The notes beneath the pieces were generated by a model, which was not told where the DNA came from, searched no databases, and saw only the letters and a list, made by a program, of their open reading frames with translations. A DNA stretch of 64,000 nucleotides from Ochrobactrum sp. CGA5 (GTDB taxonomy: Bacteria > Pseudomonadota > Alphaproteobacteria > Rhizobiales > Rhizobiaceae): positions 159,095 to 223,094 of the forward strand of contig NZ_VCIG01000009.1 of assembly GCF_006345815.1 (NCBI RefSeq). The letters are read 5' to 3'. The position numbers were made by a program, and so were the translations under genes. Position 1 is the stretch's first letter; every line of letters begins with the position of its first letter. This document shows, piece after piece, positions 22,165 to 32,201 of the stretch.

Positions 22165-23778
22165 TTAGGAAGCGGCCTCTTCTTCACCGGCTTCCACTTC
22201 GGGTTCTTCTTCCTGAGCCGACGCCAGTTCTTCTTCCGTGATCCATCCTGCCTTCAAACGCGCGGTCAGGACCATCTGTTCCGCATCGACGCGCGAAACA
22301 TCGAAGGAAGAGAAGATGCCGCTGTGAACGATGGTCTCGCCATCCTTACGCTCACGCCAGCCGACCAGATCGTCAACGGCGTATCCGGCGAAGTCTTCGA
22401 TCGTCTTGACGCCATCTTCACCGACCGCCACCAGCATCGCCGTGGTGATGCCCGGCAGCTCACGCAGTTCGTCTTCGACGCCCAGTTCCTTGCGGCGGTT
22501 ATCCTGTTCGCTTTCAATACGATCCAGATACTCGCGTGCACGATCCTGAATTTCACCAGCCGTTTCTTCATCGAAGCCATCGATGGAAGCGATTTCGCCC
22601 GGCTCGACATAGGCCAGCTCTTCAACTGATGCGAAACCTTCAGAAGCCAAAACCTGACCAACCATTTCGTCAACGTTGAGAGCTTCCATGAAGAGCGTAG
22701 AACGCTCAGTGAATTCCTTCTGGCGACGTTCGGATTCTTCGTCTTCCGTCAGGATATCAATGTCCCAGCCGGTGAGCTGTGAAGCAAGGCGCACGTTCTG
22801 ACCGCGACGACCGATTGCAAGTGATAGTTGGTCATTCGGAACGACAACTTCAATACGTTCGGCATCTTCATCGAGAACAACCTTGGCAACTTCAGCCGGC
22901 TGCAGTGCGTTAACGATGAAGGAAGCTGCATCCGGCGACCACGGAATGATGTCGATCTTTTCACCCTGAAGCTCGCCCACGACAGCCTGAACGCGGGAGC
23001 CGCGCATACCGACACAGGCACCTACCGGATCAATGGAAGCGTCACGGGAAACAACCGCGATCTTGGCGCGGGAACCCGGATCGCGGGCGACCGACTTGAT
23101 TTCGATGATGCCATCGTAGATTTCCGGCACTTCCATGGTGAAGAGCTTCGCCATGAAGGACGGATGGGTACGCGACAGGAAAATCTGCGGCCCGCGCTGC
23201 TCGCGACGCACGTCATAGACATAGGCGCGGATGCGATCGCCATAACGGAAAGCTTCACGCGGGATCAGCTCGTCACGACGCACGATGGCCTCACCGCGAC
23301 CAAGATCGACAATCACATTGCCGTATTCAACGCGCTTGACGGTGCCGTTGACGATTTCGCCAACGCGGTCCTTGTATTCGTCATACTGGCGGTCACGTTC
23401 GGCTTCGCGCACTTTCTGCACGATAACCTGCTTTGCCGACTGGGCAGCGATACGACCGAAATCCATCGGCGGCAGCTGATCGGCGATAAAGTCGCCCACC
23501 TGTGCGTCCGGGTTGCGATCGCGAGCGGTGAAGAGCGAAATCTGCGTCGCATAATCCTCCACATGCTCGACGACTTCGAGCAGGCGCTGCAGCTTGATCT
23601 CACCCGACTTCGCATTAATGTCGGCGCGAATGTTGCTTTCCTGGCCGTAGCGCGAACGCGCCGCCTTCTGAATCGCATCGGCCATGGCCGCAAGAACGAT
23701 CTCGCGGTCGATCGACTTCTCGCGTGCGACCGCATCGGCGATCTGCAGAAGCTCCAGCCTGTTAGCACTGACTGCCAT
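22165..23778 (-). CDS. nusA: Transcription termination/antitermination factor NusA
   Basis: RNA polymerase-binding factor that modulates pausing, termination and antitermination. Domains in order: the N-terminal polymerase-binding domain (1-125), S1 (about 130-200), KH1 (DPVGACVGMRGSRVQAVVGE) and KH2 (SLAIGRRGQNVRLASQLTGW). The C-terminal helix-hairpin repeats (EELAYVEPGEIASIDGFDEE and the equivalent near 450) and an acidic tail follow. 537 residues. It follows rimP by 53 bp in the conserved rimP-nusA-ylxR-infB-rbfA-truB operon, here all on the minus strand. Confidence 0.96.
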   Translation of the reverse strand: MAVSANRLELLQIADAVAREKSIDREIVLAAMADAIQKAARSRYGQESNIRADINAKSGEIKLQRLLEVVEHVEDYATQISLFTARDRNPDAQVGDFIADQLPPMDFGRIAAQSAKQVIVQKVREAERDRQYDEYKDRVGEIVNGTVKRVEYGNVIVDLGRGEAIVRRDELIPREAFRYGDRIRAYVYDVRREQRGPQIFLSRTHPSFMAKLFTMEVPEIYDGIIEIKSVARDPGSRAKIAVVSRDASIDPVGACVGMRGSRVQAVVGELQGEKIDIIPWSPDAASFIVNALQPAEVAKVVLDEDAERIEVVVPNDQLSLAIGRRGQNVRLASQLTGWDIDILTEDEESERRQKEFTERSTLFMEALNVDEMVGQVLASEGFASVEELAYVEPGEIASIDGFDEETAGEIQDRAREYLDRIESEQDNRRKELGVEDELRELPGITTAMLVAVGEDGVKTIEDFAGYAVDDLVGWRERKDGETIVHSGIFSSFDVSRVDAEQMVLTARLKAGWITEEELASAQEEEPEVEAGEEEAAS

Positions 23779-23831
23779 TGGACTCTCCTTGGTGTCGCAC
23801 CCGGCTCCTCAAGATGCCGGATGCCTGAAAC

Positions 23832-24506
23832 TTAAACTTTATCTTCGGCTTCACCGGACTTGGTTTCACCAGACCGCTCGTCCGCTTCTTCGCTACCAAG
23901 ATCGTCGCCGGGAATGCGGCCTTCGCGCAGGGCCTTGTCCTTGCGCAGCGCATCGCGGATCAGATCATCGGTCAGCACGAGGCGTGCATCCGAGATCAGG
24001 TCGAATGGGATGCGTACGACAGGTTCGCTGCCATAGGAAATCTGGTCGCTTTCAATCACGACCGATTCTGCATCGCCAAGAACGATGCGACCGCGGAATT
24101 TCTTGCGTCCTTCATGCACGATGGAGGTTTCCACCTTTGCAATGTGACCGGCCCAATCGGCAAAATCCGATTTACGGACCAGCGGACGATCGATACCGGG
24201 AGATGAAATCTCCAAATGATATTTTCCGTTGATCGGATCTTCCACGTCGAGCACCGGCGCAACCGTGCGGCTGACCAGCTCGCAATCATCGACGGTCATC
24301 GTGCCATCAGGACGTTCGGCCATGATCTGCAAAGTCTGGCCGTTCAGCCCCGAGAGACGCACGCGCACCAGCCGGAAACCCAGCGTATTGATGACGGGCT
24401 CGATGATGGAAGCCACTTTGGCATCGATACCCGTCTCGCGAATGATACGCTCATCCACAGCCACGGCTGGCATCTCTGCTTCGTTTGCCTGAACCTGTTC
24501 CGTCAA
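23832..24506 (-). CDS. rimP: Ribosome maturation factor RimP
   Basis: Needed for 30S subunit assembly. The N-terminal alpha/beta domain ([20 protein letters not shown] onward) and the C-terminal SH3-like barrel ([20 protein letters not shown]) are clear. The motif [16 protein letters not shown], shared by all RimP proteins, lies mid-protein. The TTG at 24506 is chosen: GAGAGG stands about 7 bp upstream and the resulting [15 protein letters not shown] start fits homologues. The acidic, Ser/Glu-rich C-terminal tail is typical of Rhizobiales. First gene of the nusA operon; a trmB terminator lies just upstream. Confidence 0.92.
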   Translation of the reverse strand: MTEQVQANEAEMPAVAVDERIIRETGIDAKVASIIEPVINTLGFRLVRVRLSGLNGQTLQIMAERPDGTMTVDDCELVSRTVAPVLDVEDPINGKYHLEISSPGIDRPLVRKSDFADWAGHIAKVETSIVHEGRKKFRGRIVLGDAESVVIESDQISYGSEPVVRIPFDLISDARLVLTDDLIRDALRKDKALREGRIPGDDLGSEEADERSGETKSGEAEDKV

Positions 24507-24555
24507 CTCTAAACCTCTCGAAGGGGTCGAAAAACCTCTGTTTCTTGGCTGCAAG

Positions 24556-24591
24556 TAACAAAAAAGAGCGGGACCGGACGGACCCACTCTT
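24556..24591 (-). terminator. Terminator of the metK-trmB unit
   Basis: Bulged stem (AAGAG/CTCTT, GGG/CCC, CC/GG) followed on the minus strand by CTCTTTTTTG. It separates trmB from the rimP-nusA operon. Confidence 0.85.
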
Positions 24592-24667
24592 GTTCGTTCG
24601 ACCAAGAATTTGAAAGTTATATACCAGCGGAAGCGGATTTTTTCAAGTCCCGCTTCCATCATGAAAT

Positions 24668-25369
24668 TCAAAGCCTGATAAAAGTCAGATAGGCAGCCCG
24701 GCGGCCCTCGCGAAAGGCCTTTGCCTCATAGCGCGTACCCGGCCAGCCCTCGTAAGCATCATTCCAGTCGGAGGGGCCTTCAGCCTGCCAGTCAAATGCC
24801 GGATGGCGACGACAATGCTGGAGCGTCCAGTTGACGTAATGCGCGATGTCGGAAGCAAACCGGAATTTTGCACCGGGCTTCAGGAGGCGGGCAAAGCGGT
24901 CGAGATTGGCATCGCTGACGAAACGGCGCTTCCAGTGGCGGCGCTTGTGCCATGGATCAGGATAAAAGAGGTCGATACCCGACAATGAGGCGCTCGGCAG
25001 CCAGTCCAAAACCGCCGTTGCGTCCTCGTCGTAGAGGCGCAGGTTTTGCCGCGGCTCTCCATCCAACGCGGCCAGCATCTTGGCCATGCCGTTGATGAAC
25101 GGCTCGACCCCAATGAAGCCTGTCCGAGGATAGCGCCCCGTCTCATGGTGCAGATGCTCACCTCCGCCGAAACCGATCTCCAGGCGCACAGCATCTACCT
25201 TTGCCTCAAAAAGCGTGCACAGATTCTCTGGTGCCGGGCTTTCGACATCAATCTTCAGGCGCGGCAGAAGATCCTCAAACAGGTTCTTCTGATGGCTTCT
25301 CAGTGGCTTGCCGTGTCGACGGCCGAAAAAATTTCCAGCTCCGCGCAGAGGATGAGATTCTTCAGTCAT
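24668..25369 (-). CDS. trmB: tRNA (guanine-N7-)-methyltransferase TrmB
   Basis: Makes m7G46 in the tRNA variable loop. The AdoMet-binding motif is [12 protein letters not shown] near residue 80. The family signature [19 protein letters not shown], with the catalytic Asp, lies near 135. The C-terminus ([19 protein letters not shown]) is also standard. 233 residues. It follows metK, which supplies its methyl donor, on the same strand; a weak hairpin lies between them. Confidence 0.94.
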   Translation of the reverse strand: MTEESHPLRGAGNFFGRRHGKPLRSHQKNLFEDLLPRLKIDVESPAPENLCTLFEAKVDAVRLEIGFGGGEHLHHETGRYPRTGFIGVEPFINGMAKMLAALDGEPRQNLRLYDEDATAVLDWLPSASLSGIDLFYPDPWHKRRHWKRRFVSDANLDRFARLLKPGAKFRFASDIAHYVNWTLQHCRRHPAFDWQAEGPSDWNDAYEGWPGTRYEAKAFREGRRAAYLTFIRL

Positions 25370-25472
25370 ATTTTATCCGTCGGCCTCAGATCGGTGCTCT
25401 ATCTATTTGTTTTGACGCGCATTGGCTCCGAAAACCGCTTCACACTTTTCGGGACACGCTCCAATAGCAGAA

Positions 25473-25495
25473 GAGCGCGATCCAAGACCGCGCTC
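25473..25495 (-). terminator. Weak hairpin between metK and trmB
   Basis: 7-bp stem GAGCGCG/CGCGCTC with a 9-nt loop, without a good T-run on the minus strand. It may act as an attenuator or mRNA stabiliser rather than a strong terminator. Confidence 0.4.
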
Positions 25496-25557
25496 CTCGA
25501 AAGTCGTCGGGACACATAACGCCAAGCGGCTTGCGATGCAACTTTCCGGCAGGAAAG

Positions 25558-26820
25558 TTACGCTAACGCTGCCTTCAGCGCCTTGGTCAGATCCGTCTTC
25601 TCCCACGAGAAGGAACCATCACGGCCCGGCTTGCGACCGAAATGACCATAAGACGAGGTCTTGGCATAGATCGGCTTGTTAAGGTCAAGATGCTTGCGAA
25701 TGCCGGTCGGCGAGAGATCCATGACTTCACGAAGCGCTTCTTCGACCGCAGATTCGGCAACCTTGCCCGTGCCATGCAGGTCGACATAGACCGACAGCGG
25801 CTGTGCCACACCGATGGCATAGGAAAGCTGGATCGTGCAGCGTTCAGCAAGGTCGGCAGCAACAACGTTCTTGGCGAGATAGCGCGCGGCATAGGCGGCG
25901 GAGCGATCGACCTTGGTAGTGTCCTTGCCCGAGAACGCGCCGCCTCCGTGTGGAGCGGCGCCGCCATAGGTATCCACGATGATCTTTCGCCCAGTCAGAC
26001 CGGCATCGCCGTCCGGCCCACCGATAACAAACTTGCCGGTCGGATTGATGTACCAGTTGCAGGTGGCTGCGATCGGAAGGTCGCCAAGTGCTTCCCTTAT
26101 ATAGGGTTCGACGACTGAACGCACCTTCTTCGAATCCCAGCTTGCATCCAGATGCTGTGTGGAAAGAACGATCTGCGTGACCTCAGCGGCCTTGCCGTTC
26201 TCATAGCGCACCGTGACCTGGCTCTTGGCGTCGGGTCCGAGTTTGCCTGCGTCGCCTTCTCCCTTGTGGCGGGCTTCAGCGAGTTTTTCGAGGATCTTGT
26301 GTGAATAATAGATCGGCGCCGGCATGAGGTCGGGAGTTTCGCGGCAGGCATAACCGAACATAATGCCCTGATCTCCCGCCCCCTCTTCGCCCTGACGGTC
26401 GGCAGCGTTATCTACGCCCTGCGCAATATCGGCTGATTGCGGATGCAGAAGCACGTCAATCTTTACGGTTTTCCAGTTGAAGCCGTTCTGCTCATAGCCA
26501 ATTTCCCGGATCGCTTTCCGCGCTGCCGAACGGAAGCGTGAAGGATTGATCAGCGGATGTCCGGCAGCATCGTGGGCGATAGTGCCGTCCTTATTCTTCT
26601 TCAGGAAAGTATCCGGCACGCGCACCTCGCCTGCAATAACCACGCGATTGGTGGTGGCAAGCGTTTCGCACGCAACGCGGACAGACCATGGATCGACGCC
26701 GGTGCGGCGCGCTTCCTTATAGATCATATCCACAATTTCGTCGGAGATGCGGTCGCAAACCTTGTCCGGATGTCCTTCGGACACAGATTCGCTGGTGAAG
26801 AGATAAGAACTGCGCGACAC
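25558..26820 (-). CDS. metK: S-adenosylmethionine synthetase
   Basis: Forms AdoMet from ATP and methionine. Signatures in order: [15 protein letters not shown] (ATP/methionine), [12 protein letters not shown], and the phosphate loop [23 protein letters not shown] at 26820 is chosen ([19 protein letters not shown]) with AAGAGGGG 8 bp upstream; the open frame continues upstream but the extension is unrelated to the family. At about 420 residues it is slightly longer than the E. coli enzyme because of alphaproteobacterial insertions. phrR lies upstream on the same strand. Confidence 0.95.
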   Translation of the reverse strand: MSRSSYLFTSESVSEGHPDKVCDRISDEIVDMIYKEARRTGVDPWSVRVACETLATTNRVVIAGEVRVPDTFLKKNKDGTIAHDAAGHPLINPSRFRSAARKAIREIGYEQNGFNWKTVKIDVLLHPQSADIAQGVDNAADRQGEEGAGDQGIMFGYACRETPDLMPAPIYYSHKILEKLAEARHKGEGDAGKLGPDAKSQVTVRYENGKAAEVTQIVLSTQHLDASWDSKKVRSVVEPYIREALGDLPIAATCNWYINPTGKFVIGGPDGDAGLTGRKIIVDTYGGAAPHGGGAFSGKDTTKVDRSAAYAARYLAKNVVAADLAERCTIQLSYAIGVAQPLSVYVDLHGTGKVAESAVEEALREVMDLSPTGIRKHLDLNKPIYAKTSSYGHFGRKPGRDGSFSWEKTDLTKALKAALA

Positions 26821-27035
26821 GGGTAACCCCTCTTGAAAATCCAACGGAGAATATCTCCGCCATGGAAACACAGTAGCGCCCGGAACAGGTCTCATCGTTC
26901 CGGGCACAGCAATGTGTTAGCGAAGTTGGGATTAAACCGTCAATGCATATTCTTGTTGCGACAGCGCCTTGACGGGAAATTTCGTTCCAGACGGCAGTTT
27001 CTGATGGCTGAGACGCTGAAATTCGCGAAAATCTC

Positions 27036-27057
27036 GCGGGACATGGCTATGTCCCGC
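27036..27057 (-). terminator. Hairpin after phrR
   Basis: 9-bp perfect stem GCGGGACAT/ATGTCCCGC with a GGCT loop, 27 bp past the phrR stop. The following minus-strand stretch (GAGATTTTCGCG) is only weakly T-rich, so termination may be partial. Confidence 0.55.
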
Positions 27058-27083
27058 AGTTGCGGCTTTTCTGGCAGATGAAA

Positions 27084-27491
27084 TCAGTCAGCGTCCGCAG
27101 CGAGAGACTTGACGAGATCAATGATCTTGCGGCGCACTTTCGGATCTGAAATTTTCGTGAAGGCACGGGTCAGTTGAACACCTTCATTGGAATTCAGAAA
27201 ATCGACCACATAGGTCGCTTCATTGTCTTCTGCAAAACCGGCTTGGTTCGAGGAGCCTGGTGCATCTTCAAAAAAGAAGGAAACCGGGACATTCAGAATT
27301 GCCGAGATCGCCTGAAGTCGACTTGCACCAACACGATTGGTGCCTTTCTCGTATTTCTGGATTTGCTGAAACGTAATTCCGAGGCTTTCGCCAAGCTTTT
27401 CCTGACTGAGGCCCAGCATGTTACGGCGGAGACGGATGCGGCTGCCGACATGCACGTCAATTGGATTGGGCTTCTTTTTATTCTCAATCAT
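27084..27491 (-). CDS. phrR: XRE-family regulator, PhrR/PraR type
   Basis: DNA-binding protein with an N-terminal helix-turn-helix (about residues 15-70: RIRLRRNMLGLSQEKLGESL, then QQIQKYEKGTNRV). The C-terminal half carries a hydrophobic dimer segment and the end KIIDLVKSLAADAD. Length, sequence and position between lnt and metK match PhrR of Sinorhizobium and PraR of Rhizobium, which respond to low pH and control surface attachment and quorum sensing. The function here is inferred from that. 135 residues. Confidence 0.8.
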   Translation of the reverse strand: MIENKKKPNPIDVHVGSRIRLRRNMLGLSQEKLGESLGITFQQIQKYEKGTNRVGASRLQAISAILNVPVSFFFEDAPGSSNQAGFAEDNEATYVVDFLNSNEGVQLTRAFTKISDPKVRRKIIDLVKSLAADAD

Positions 27492-27637
27492 ACAACTGTC
27501 ACTCCTCGCAGCTGCGAGCTTTCATTCATGCTCTGTTCATCTGAACAGCGATAACAATAAGTTTTGGGAGGTAGTCTGACGATTTTTCCGCAAAAACCGT
27601 CGCCGCTGCGCCATAACAGCGTAACAATATTAGTCTG

Positions 27638-29236
27638 TCAATGAAAACGCCTGCCGATTGGCAGTCGGAAAGCCGCGCTCAACACGAGTAAGGTTAACAG
27701 CGCTACCAGAGATTGTCGTGCGGCGGGCGGCGTGCCCCAAAATGGTGCACGAGGTGACGGTAGGTAAGCGTCAATGACTCCGACAGCATCGTGTGCAAGC
27801 CCGTCAGTGATTCGACCGTAAGCATCAACGACTGCTGAAAGTCCGTTATTGGCTGCACGAATGAGAGGGAGCCCCTGCTCTACGGCGCGAACCTGCGCCT
27901 GCCGGAAGTGCTGGTATGGACCGGGTGTATCACCGTACCAAGCATCGTTTGTCACGTTGATGATGGCGCTGGCTCTTTGGCCCGAATATTCAAGCTCATC
28001 CGGAAAAATGGCTTCATAACAAATGAGCGGCAAAAACGTTTGACCGCTTTTCACATTCAGCGCCCGGCGCGACGTACCTGCGGTAAACCCGCCCGGCATT
28101 TCCACTACTTCCTGAAGCCCAAGCCTGCGCAGTAAATTTTCATAGGGAAGATATTCGCCGAAAGGAACCAGGTGCACCTTGTCGGCGGCATCAACGATCA
28201 CGCCGCGATCATCAATCGTGTAAATTGAATTGTAGTAGCGCGGCTCGCCGCCTGTTGTTGCCTTCTCTTCGCGAACGGCACCGGTGAGCAGCACCTGCCC
28301 GCCCTGCAAAACCTCACCGATACGTGACAAAGCCTCGGGCGTGGATGTGAGAATATAAGGAACTGCCGTTTCCGGCCAGATGACCACATCAGGTTTGGGC
28401 TTGCCCTCAGCAGGCGCTTCGGCGGTCAGAGATATCAGCTTGTCAAAAATCGAGCGACGTTCGGCATTATCCCATTTCATGGTCTGTGCGATGGATGGTT
28501 GCACTATGCGAACTGCGAGCGCGCCTTTTTCCTCACCGAGTGGCGGCGCTTTTGAAAGTGTCCAGGCACCAAAACCAACGTGACCGGCAATGAGCATCAG
28601 GGCAAATACGATGCCGGTCCTTGCAAACCGCCCGCCAATCAGCAGAGCCGGCGCGGCAAAGACAAAGACAGCCACTGCACTCATTCCAACCAGGCCGAGC
28701 ACGGAAACCGATTGCATCAGGAGCGGGGTCGGCATTATGGCATAGCCGATGGCATTCCACGGGAAACCGGTGAACAGGAACAGGCGCAGCCATTCCGCCA
28801 GAGCAAAGCCGAACGCCAACGCGAAGACCCGCCCCAAACCGTCCGACCAGAAGATGCGTGCTACCATGGTTGCGAACGCATAGAACAACGCCAAAAATGC
28901 AGGCAGGCCCAGAACCGCGAGCGGGAGGGCCCATGCAAACTGGTCCGCATCGACAAGCAGCGCCGTGCCGATCCACCACAGTCCCGAAACGAAATAGCCG
29001 AAGCCGAACCACCAGCCGACCATGGCAGCCGGTAAAAGACGGCGCACCGGTCCAGCATCCGTTTTCGCAATGGCCCCGTCAATCATCCAGACCAAAATGG
29101 GGAAGGAAACGAAACCAACGACGAAAACATCAAATGGCGGCTGGGTCAGCGTGGCGAAAGCGCCACTCAGAAAAGCGGCAAGCGCACGACGCCAGCCGCT
29201 CGAAAGAATGATTTTTCCCGCCAGTCTTTCGATCAT
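27638..29236 (-). CDS. lnt: Apolipoprotein N-acyltransferase
   Basis: Inner-membrane enzyme that adds the third acyl chain to lipoproteins. About eight hydrophobic segments fill the N-terminal half. The periplasmic nitrilase-like domain carries the Glu-Lys-Cys triad: Glu in VIWPETAVPY, Lys in ADKVHLVPFGEYLP, Cys in LPLICYEAIFP. 532 residues. Its ATG overlaps the corC stop by one base, so the two are translationally coupled. In Sinorhizobium the same gene was found as actA, needed for acid tolerance, next to phrR. Confidence 0.94.
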   Translation of the reverse strand: MIERLAGKIILSSGWRRALAAFLSGAFATLTQPPFDVFVVGFVSFPILVWMIDGAIAKTDAGPVRRLLPAAMVGWWFGFGYFVSGLWWIGTALLVDADQFAWALPLAVLGLPAFLALFYAFATMVARIFWSDGLGRVFALAFGFALAEWLRLFLFTGFPWNAIGYAIMPTPLLMQSVSVLGLVGMSAVAVFVFAAPALLIGGRFARTGIVFALMLIAGHVGFGAWTLSKAPPLGEEKGALAVRIVQPSIAQTMKWDNAERRSIFDKLISLTAEAPAEGKPKPDVVIWPETAVPYILTSTPEALSRIGEVLQGGQVLLTGAVREEKATTGGEPRYYNSIYTIDDRGVIVDAADKVHLVPFGEYLPYENLLRRLGLQEVVEMPGGFTAGTSRRALNVKSGQTFLPLICYEAIFPDELEYSGQRASAIINVTNDAWYGDTPGPYQHFRQAQVRAVEQGLPLIRAANNGLSAVVDAYGRITDGLAHDAVGVIDAYLPSPRAPFWGTPPAARQSLVALLTLLVLSAAFRLPIGRRFH

Positions 29237-30357
29237 CAGGCTTCTTTGGGGGCGTGGGTTGCGGCTTCGACTTCTGCAGCCTGCTCTCCCGGCTTGGGCG
29301 ATACGACAGCACGCTGCTGGCGACGGCGGTCGGCCGCAGAAAGGGGTACGATACGCACTTTTTTCACCCGGCGCGGATCGACTTCCAGCACATGGAACTC
29401 ATAACCCGGAATTGCCTGCAAGACTTCGCCGCGAACTGGGATGCGCCCGAGGACCGAGAAGATGAGGCCGCCGACTGTGTCGACGTCCTCGCCATGCTCA
29501 CCGACCTCAAAAGATGGGCCGATTTTTTCGGCAAGCTCTTCCAGATCGGCGCGAGCATCGACAACGAATACGCCGTCGGCTTCTTCAGCGATCATGATTT
29601 CTTCGTCGTCGTGCTCGTCCTCGATATCACCGACAACCATTTCCACAATGTCTTCCAGCGAAACCAAACCGTCGGTACCACCATATTCATCGATGACCAG
29701 CGCCATCTGGATATGGGTAGCCTGCATGCGCGCCATCAAGCCGCTCGCCATCATGGACGGCGGCACGAACAGGACCTTGCGCATGAGATTGAGTTCACCG
29801 ATCGTCTTGGTGAGATCGATGCGGCCCATATCGAATTTGGCAGCCTTGTCTTCGACCGGTGCCTTGCTGCGCGCACTGCTGCGACGCGTGGTCTTCTGGC
29901 GAGCCTGTTTGGTAATGTAGTTGAGAACATCGCGGATATGGATCATGCCGCGTGGATCATCCAGCGTTTCGGCATAGACCGGCATACGCGAGTGCCCGGA
30001 TTTTTCGAAAAGCTCCAGCACTTCCCAAAGCGGTGTGGAGATTTCCACTGCCTCGACATCCGCGCGCGGAATCATTACGTCCTCGACTCGGATCTCGCGC
30101 AGGCGGAGAATGTTGTGCAGCATCGCCTTTTCTTCAGGCGTGAACGCTGAATCCTGCTCGCTCGTCGTACTGGAAAGGGCATCCGCCAAATCTTCACGCA
30201 GCGAAGATGACTGGCGCGAGCGCATGAATGGGAAAATATTAGACAAGAGGGAACGCTTCTCGGCCGTCACAGGCCGCTGCGTACTTTGCCCTTCGGCGTC
30301 TTGAGTCTCGCTGCGATTCTCGCCAGCGGACGGGGGGTGCGATGTTTGATCAGCCAT
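29236..30357 (-). CDS. corC: CorC/HlyC-type CBS-domain protein
   Basis: Cytosolic protein with two CBS domains (about residues 95-240, including IRVEDVMIPRADVEAVEIST) and a C-terminal CorC_HlyC domain (about 265-340). It lacks the DUF21 membrane domain of larger relatives. Family members are linked to magnesium/cobalt efflux. The ATG at 30357 is preferred over a TTG two codons earlier. The order phoH-ybeY-corC-lnt matches E. coli ybeZ-ybeY-corC-lnt and suggests one operon for ribosome and envelope maintenance. Confidence 0.88.
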   Translation of the reverse strand: MADQTSHPPSAGENRSETQDAEGQSTQRPVTAEKRSLLSNIFPFMRSRQSSSLREDLADALSSTTSEQDSAFTPEEKAMLHNILRLREIRVEDVMIPRADVEAVEISTPLWEVLELFEKSGHSRMPVYAETLDDPRGMIHIRDVLNYITKQARQKTTRRSSARSKAPVEDKAAKFDMGRIDLTKTIGELNLMRKVLFVPPSMMASGLMARMQATHIQMALVIDEYGGTDGLVSLEDIVEMVVGDIEDEHDDEEIMIAEEADGVFVVDARADLEELAEKIGPSFEVGEHGEDVDTVGGLIFSVLGRIPVRGEVLQAIPGYEFHVLEVDPRRVKKVRIVPLSAADRRRQQRAVVSPKPGEQAAEVEAATHAPKEA

Positions 30358-30377
30358 GGTCAATCGTTGTTAGGGTC

Positions 30378-30866
30378 TTATTCGGATACAGTATAAGGGT
30401 CGGGGATGGCAAGAGCGTGAAGAATTTCACGCTCGCGCCCCTCCATCACATCCGCTTCCGCATCGGTTTCGTGATCGTAACCCAAAAGGTGCAAGAAGCC
30501 GTGCACGACGAGATGCGCGAGATGGTTTTCGAGCGGCTTGCTCTCTTCACGGGCTTCACGTTCGACTGTTTCCCGCGCGATGATGATGTCGCCCAGCATA
30601 GGCCCCGGTTGCGCCCCGGCTTTGATCGGAAAGGCGGGAAACGAAAGCACATTGGTCGGCTTGTCCTTGCCACGCCATTCCGCGTTCAGGATCTGGATCG
30701 ACGCATCGTCAGTGAAGACGACACTGAGTTCACTCGTCGCGTTTTTCAGCCCAAGATTGGCCCATGCGGCCTCGACCGACTTCCTGACGAGCACTTCAAG
30801 GGCGGTCTCATCAGGCCAGTTGCCGGCTTCGACCATAATATCGATATGGATCGCGTTATTTGACAC
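30378..30866 (-). CDS. ybeY: Endoribonuclease YbeY
   Basis: Zinc-dependent ribonuclease in 16S rRNA 3'-end maturation and 70S quality control. The H-x3-H-x5-H metal site is [11 protein letters not shown], and the conserved [13 protein letters not shown] lies about 60 residues before it. The start is uncertain. GTG 30866 ([15 protein letters not shown]) aligns with family N-termini; ATG 30902 would add 12 residues and has GAAAGG right against it. 162 residues with the GTG. It lies between phoH and corC. Confidence 0.92.
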   Translation of the reverse strand: MSNNAIHIDIMVEAGNWPDETALEVLVRKSVEAAWANLGLKNATSELSVVFTDDASIQILNAEWRGKDKPTNVLSFPAFPIKAGAQPGPMLGDIIIARETVEREAREESKPLENHLAHLVVHGFLHLLGYDHETDAEADVMEGREREILHALAIPDPYTVSE

Positions 30867-30982
30867 GTTCTGCGGCGGCTCTCCACAGGCTAGCCGCTTC
30901 ATCCTTTCAGTTACAAGAAAGCTGCCCGCCCGAAAGGCAGACAGCGTTTCCTAAATCGTGATTCCGACACGCAATTGCAAGA

Positions 30983-32044
30983 TCATTCCGAACGCGCGTG
31001 CTGTTTACCGTCGCGATCATAAGCGCCGACGATTGCTGCCACCAGCGGATGACGAACAACGTCTTTCTCCGTAAAGCGCACCTTGATGACGCCCTCGACA
31101 TCGTCCAGCACGCGAAGCGCTTCGACAAGACCTGACTTCTGGCCCGGAGGAAGGTCGATCTGGCTTGGGTCGCCGGTGACGATCATGCGCGATCCTTCAC
31201 CGAGACGGGTCAGGAACATCTTCATCTGCATGGAGGTCGTGTTCTGCGCCTCATCGAGAATTACCGCGGAATGCGCCAGAGTACGCCCGCGCATGAAGGC
31301 GAGCGGCGCGATTTCAATCACACCTGCCGTAATGGCACGCTCAACCTTTTCGGCAGGCATCATGTCGTAAAGCGCGTCGTAAAGCGGGCGCAGATAAGGA
31401 TCGACCTTTTCCTTCATATCGCCAGGCAGGAAGCCCAGTCGTTCGCCGGCCTCAACAGCTGGACGCGACAGGATGATCCGCTCTACCAGACCGCGTTCCA
31501 GCAGCATTGCTGCGTGGGCCACGGCGAGATAGGTCTTACCAGTTCCCGCAGGACCGACGCCGAACACCAGTTCCGACCGGTCGAGCGCACGCATATAGGC
31601 ATCTTGTGTCGGCGTGCGCGCAAAAATTGTCTTCTTGCGCGTGGAAATCTGGGCTGCGGAGAGCTTGCCCTTGTTTTCCATGGTCGGTAACGTCAGTTGA
31701 TCATCGGCAGCGATTGCCATGCGCAAGGCGCCGTCGACATCCGACGTCGTCAGCTCATGCCCCTTCTGCAGCGTTTCATAAAGATGATCGAGCGCACGCC
31801 GCGCCTGTTCGGTCGCAGTCGGCTCTCCCCGGATCGAAAGCTGGTTCCCCTTGGAGCGGACATCCACACCAAGTTTCTGTTCGATACGGGCCAGATTTTC
31901 ATCGAATTGACCGTAAAGCGCTATGGCAAGACGATTATTGTCGAAGGTGAGCACGATGTGGGCCATATCAGAGGCCCCGGTTGTCGGGCTTTTTTGCGTT
32001 TGATTGGTTGGCTTGGCAGACTTCAGCTTTTCCGTAGCGCTCAA
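30983..32044 (-). CDS. phoH: PhoH-like ATPase (YbeZ)
   Basis: P-loop NTPase found next to ybeY in most proteobacteria, probably assisting YbeY in RNA handling. Walker A is FGVGPAGTGKTYLAVAHA near residue 165; Walker B is SAVILDEAQNTT near 255. The N-terminal about 130 residues form a KH-like domain (NQLSIRGEPTATEQARRALD). TTG 32044 is chosen because AAGGAG stands 7 bp upstream. 353 residues. First gene of the phoH-ybeY-corC-lnt unit; miaB is directly upstream, as in other Rhizobiales. Confidence 0.92.
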   Translation of the reverse strand: MSATEKLKSAKPTNQTQKSPTTGASDMAHIVLTFDNNRLAIALYGQFDENLARIEQKLGVDVRSKGNQLSIRGEPTATEQARRALDHLYETLQKGHELTTSDVDGALRMAIAADDQLTLPTMENKGKLSAAQISTRKKTIFARTPTQDAYMRALDRSELVFGVGPAGTGKTYLAVAHAAMLLERGLVERIILSRPAVEAGERLGFLPGDMKEKVDPYLRPLYDALYDMMPAEKVERAITAGVIEIAPLAFMRGRTLAHSAVILDEAQNTTSMQMKMFLTRLGEGSRMIVTGDPSQIDLPPGQKSGLVEALRVLDDVEGVIKVRFTEKDVVRHPLVAAIVGAYDRDGKQHARSE

Positions 32045-32201
32045 CCGTATCTCCTTAAAGCACAATCCTGAAATTTGCAGGCATTTCAGACCAGATTATG
32101 CATGAACGCAAACCGTTCACGCATTGCAATCACAGTCTCGGCAGGCTTACCGGCAAGCGACTCAAAATGCCGAAATTTTCTGCCTCGACACCATCATGCC
32201 T

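Noticed and set aside
22828..23835. 335-residue plus-strand frame opposite nusA
   Set aside because: Antisense to nusA with no motif; a by-product of codon bias.
26821..27035. SAM riboswitch upstream of metK
   Set aside because: No segment resembling the SAM-II or SAM/SAH cores that I know could be recognised; the gap is short and phrR lies directly upstream.
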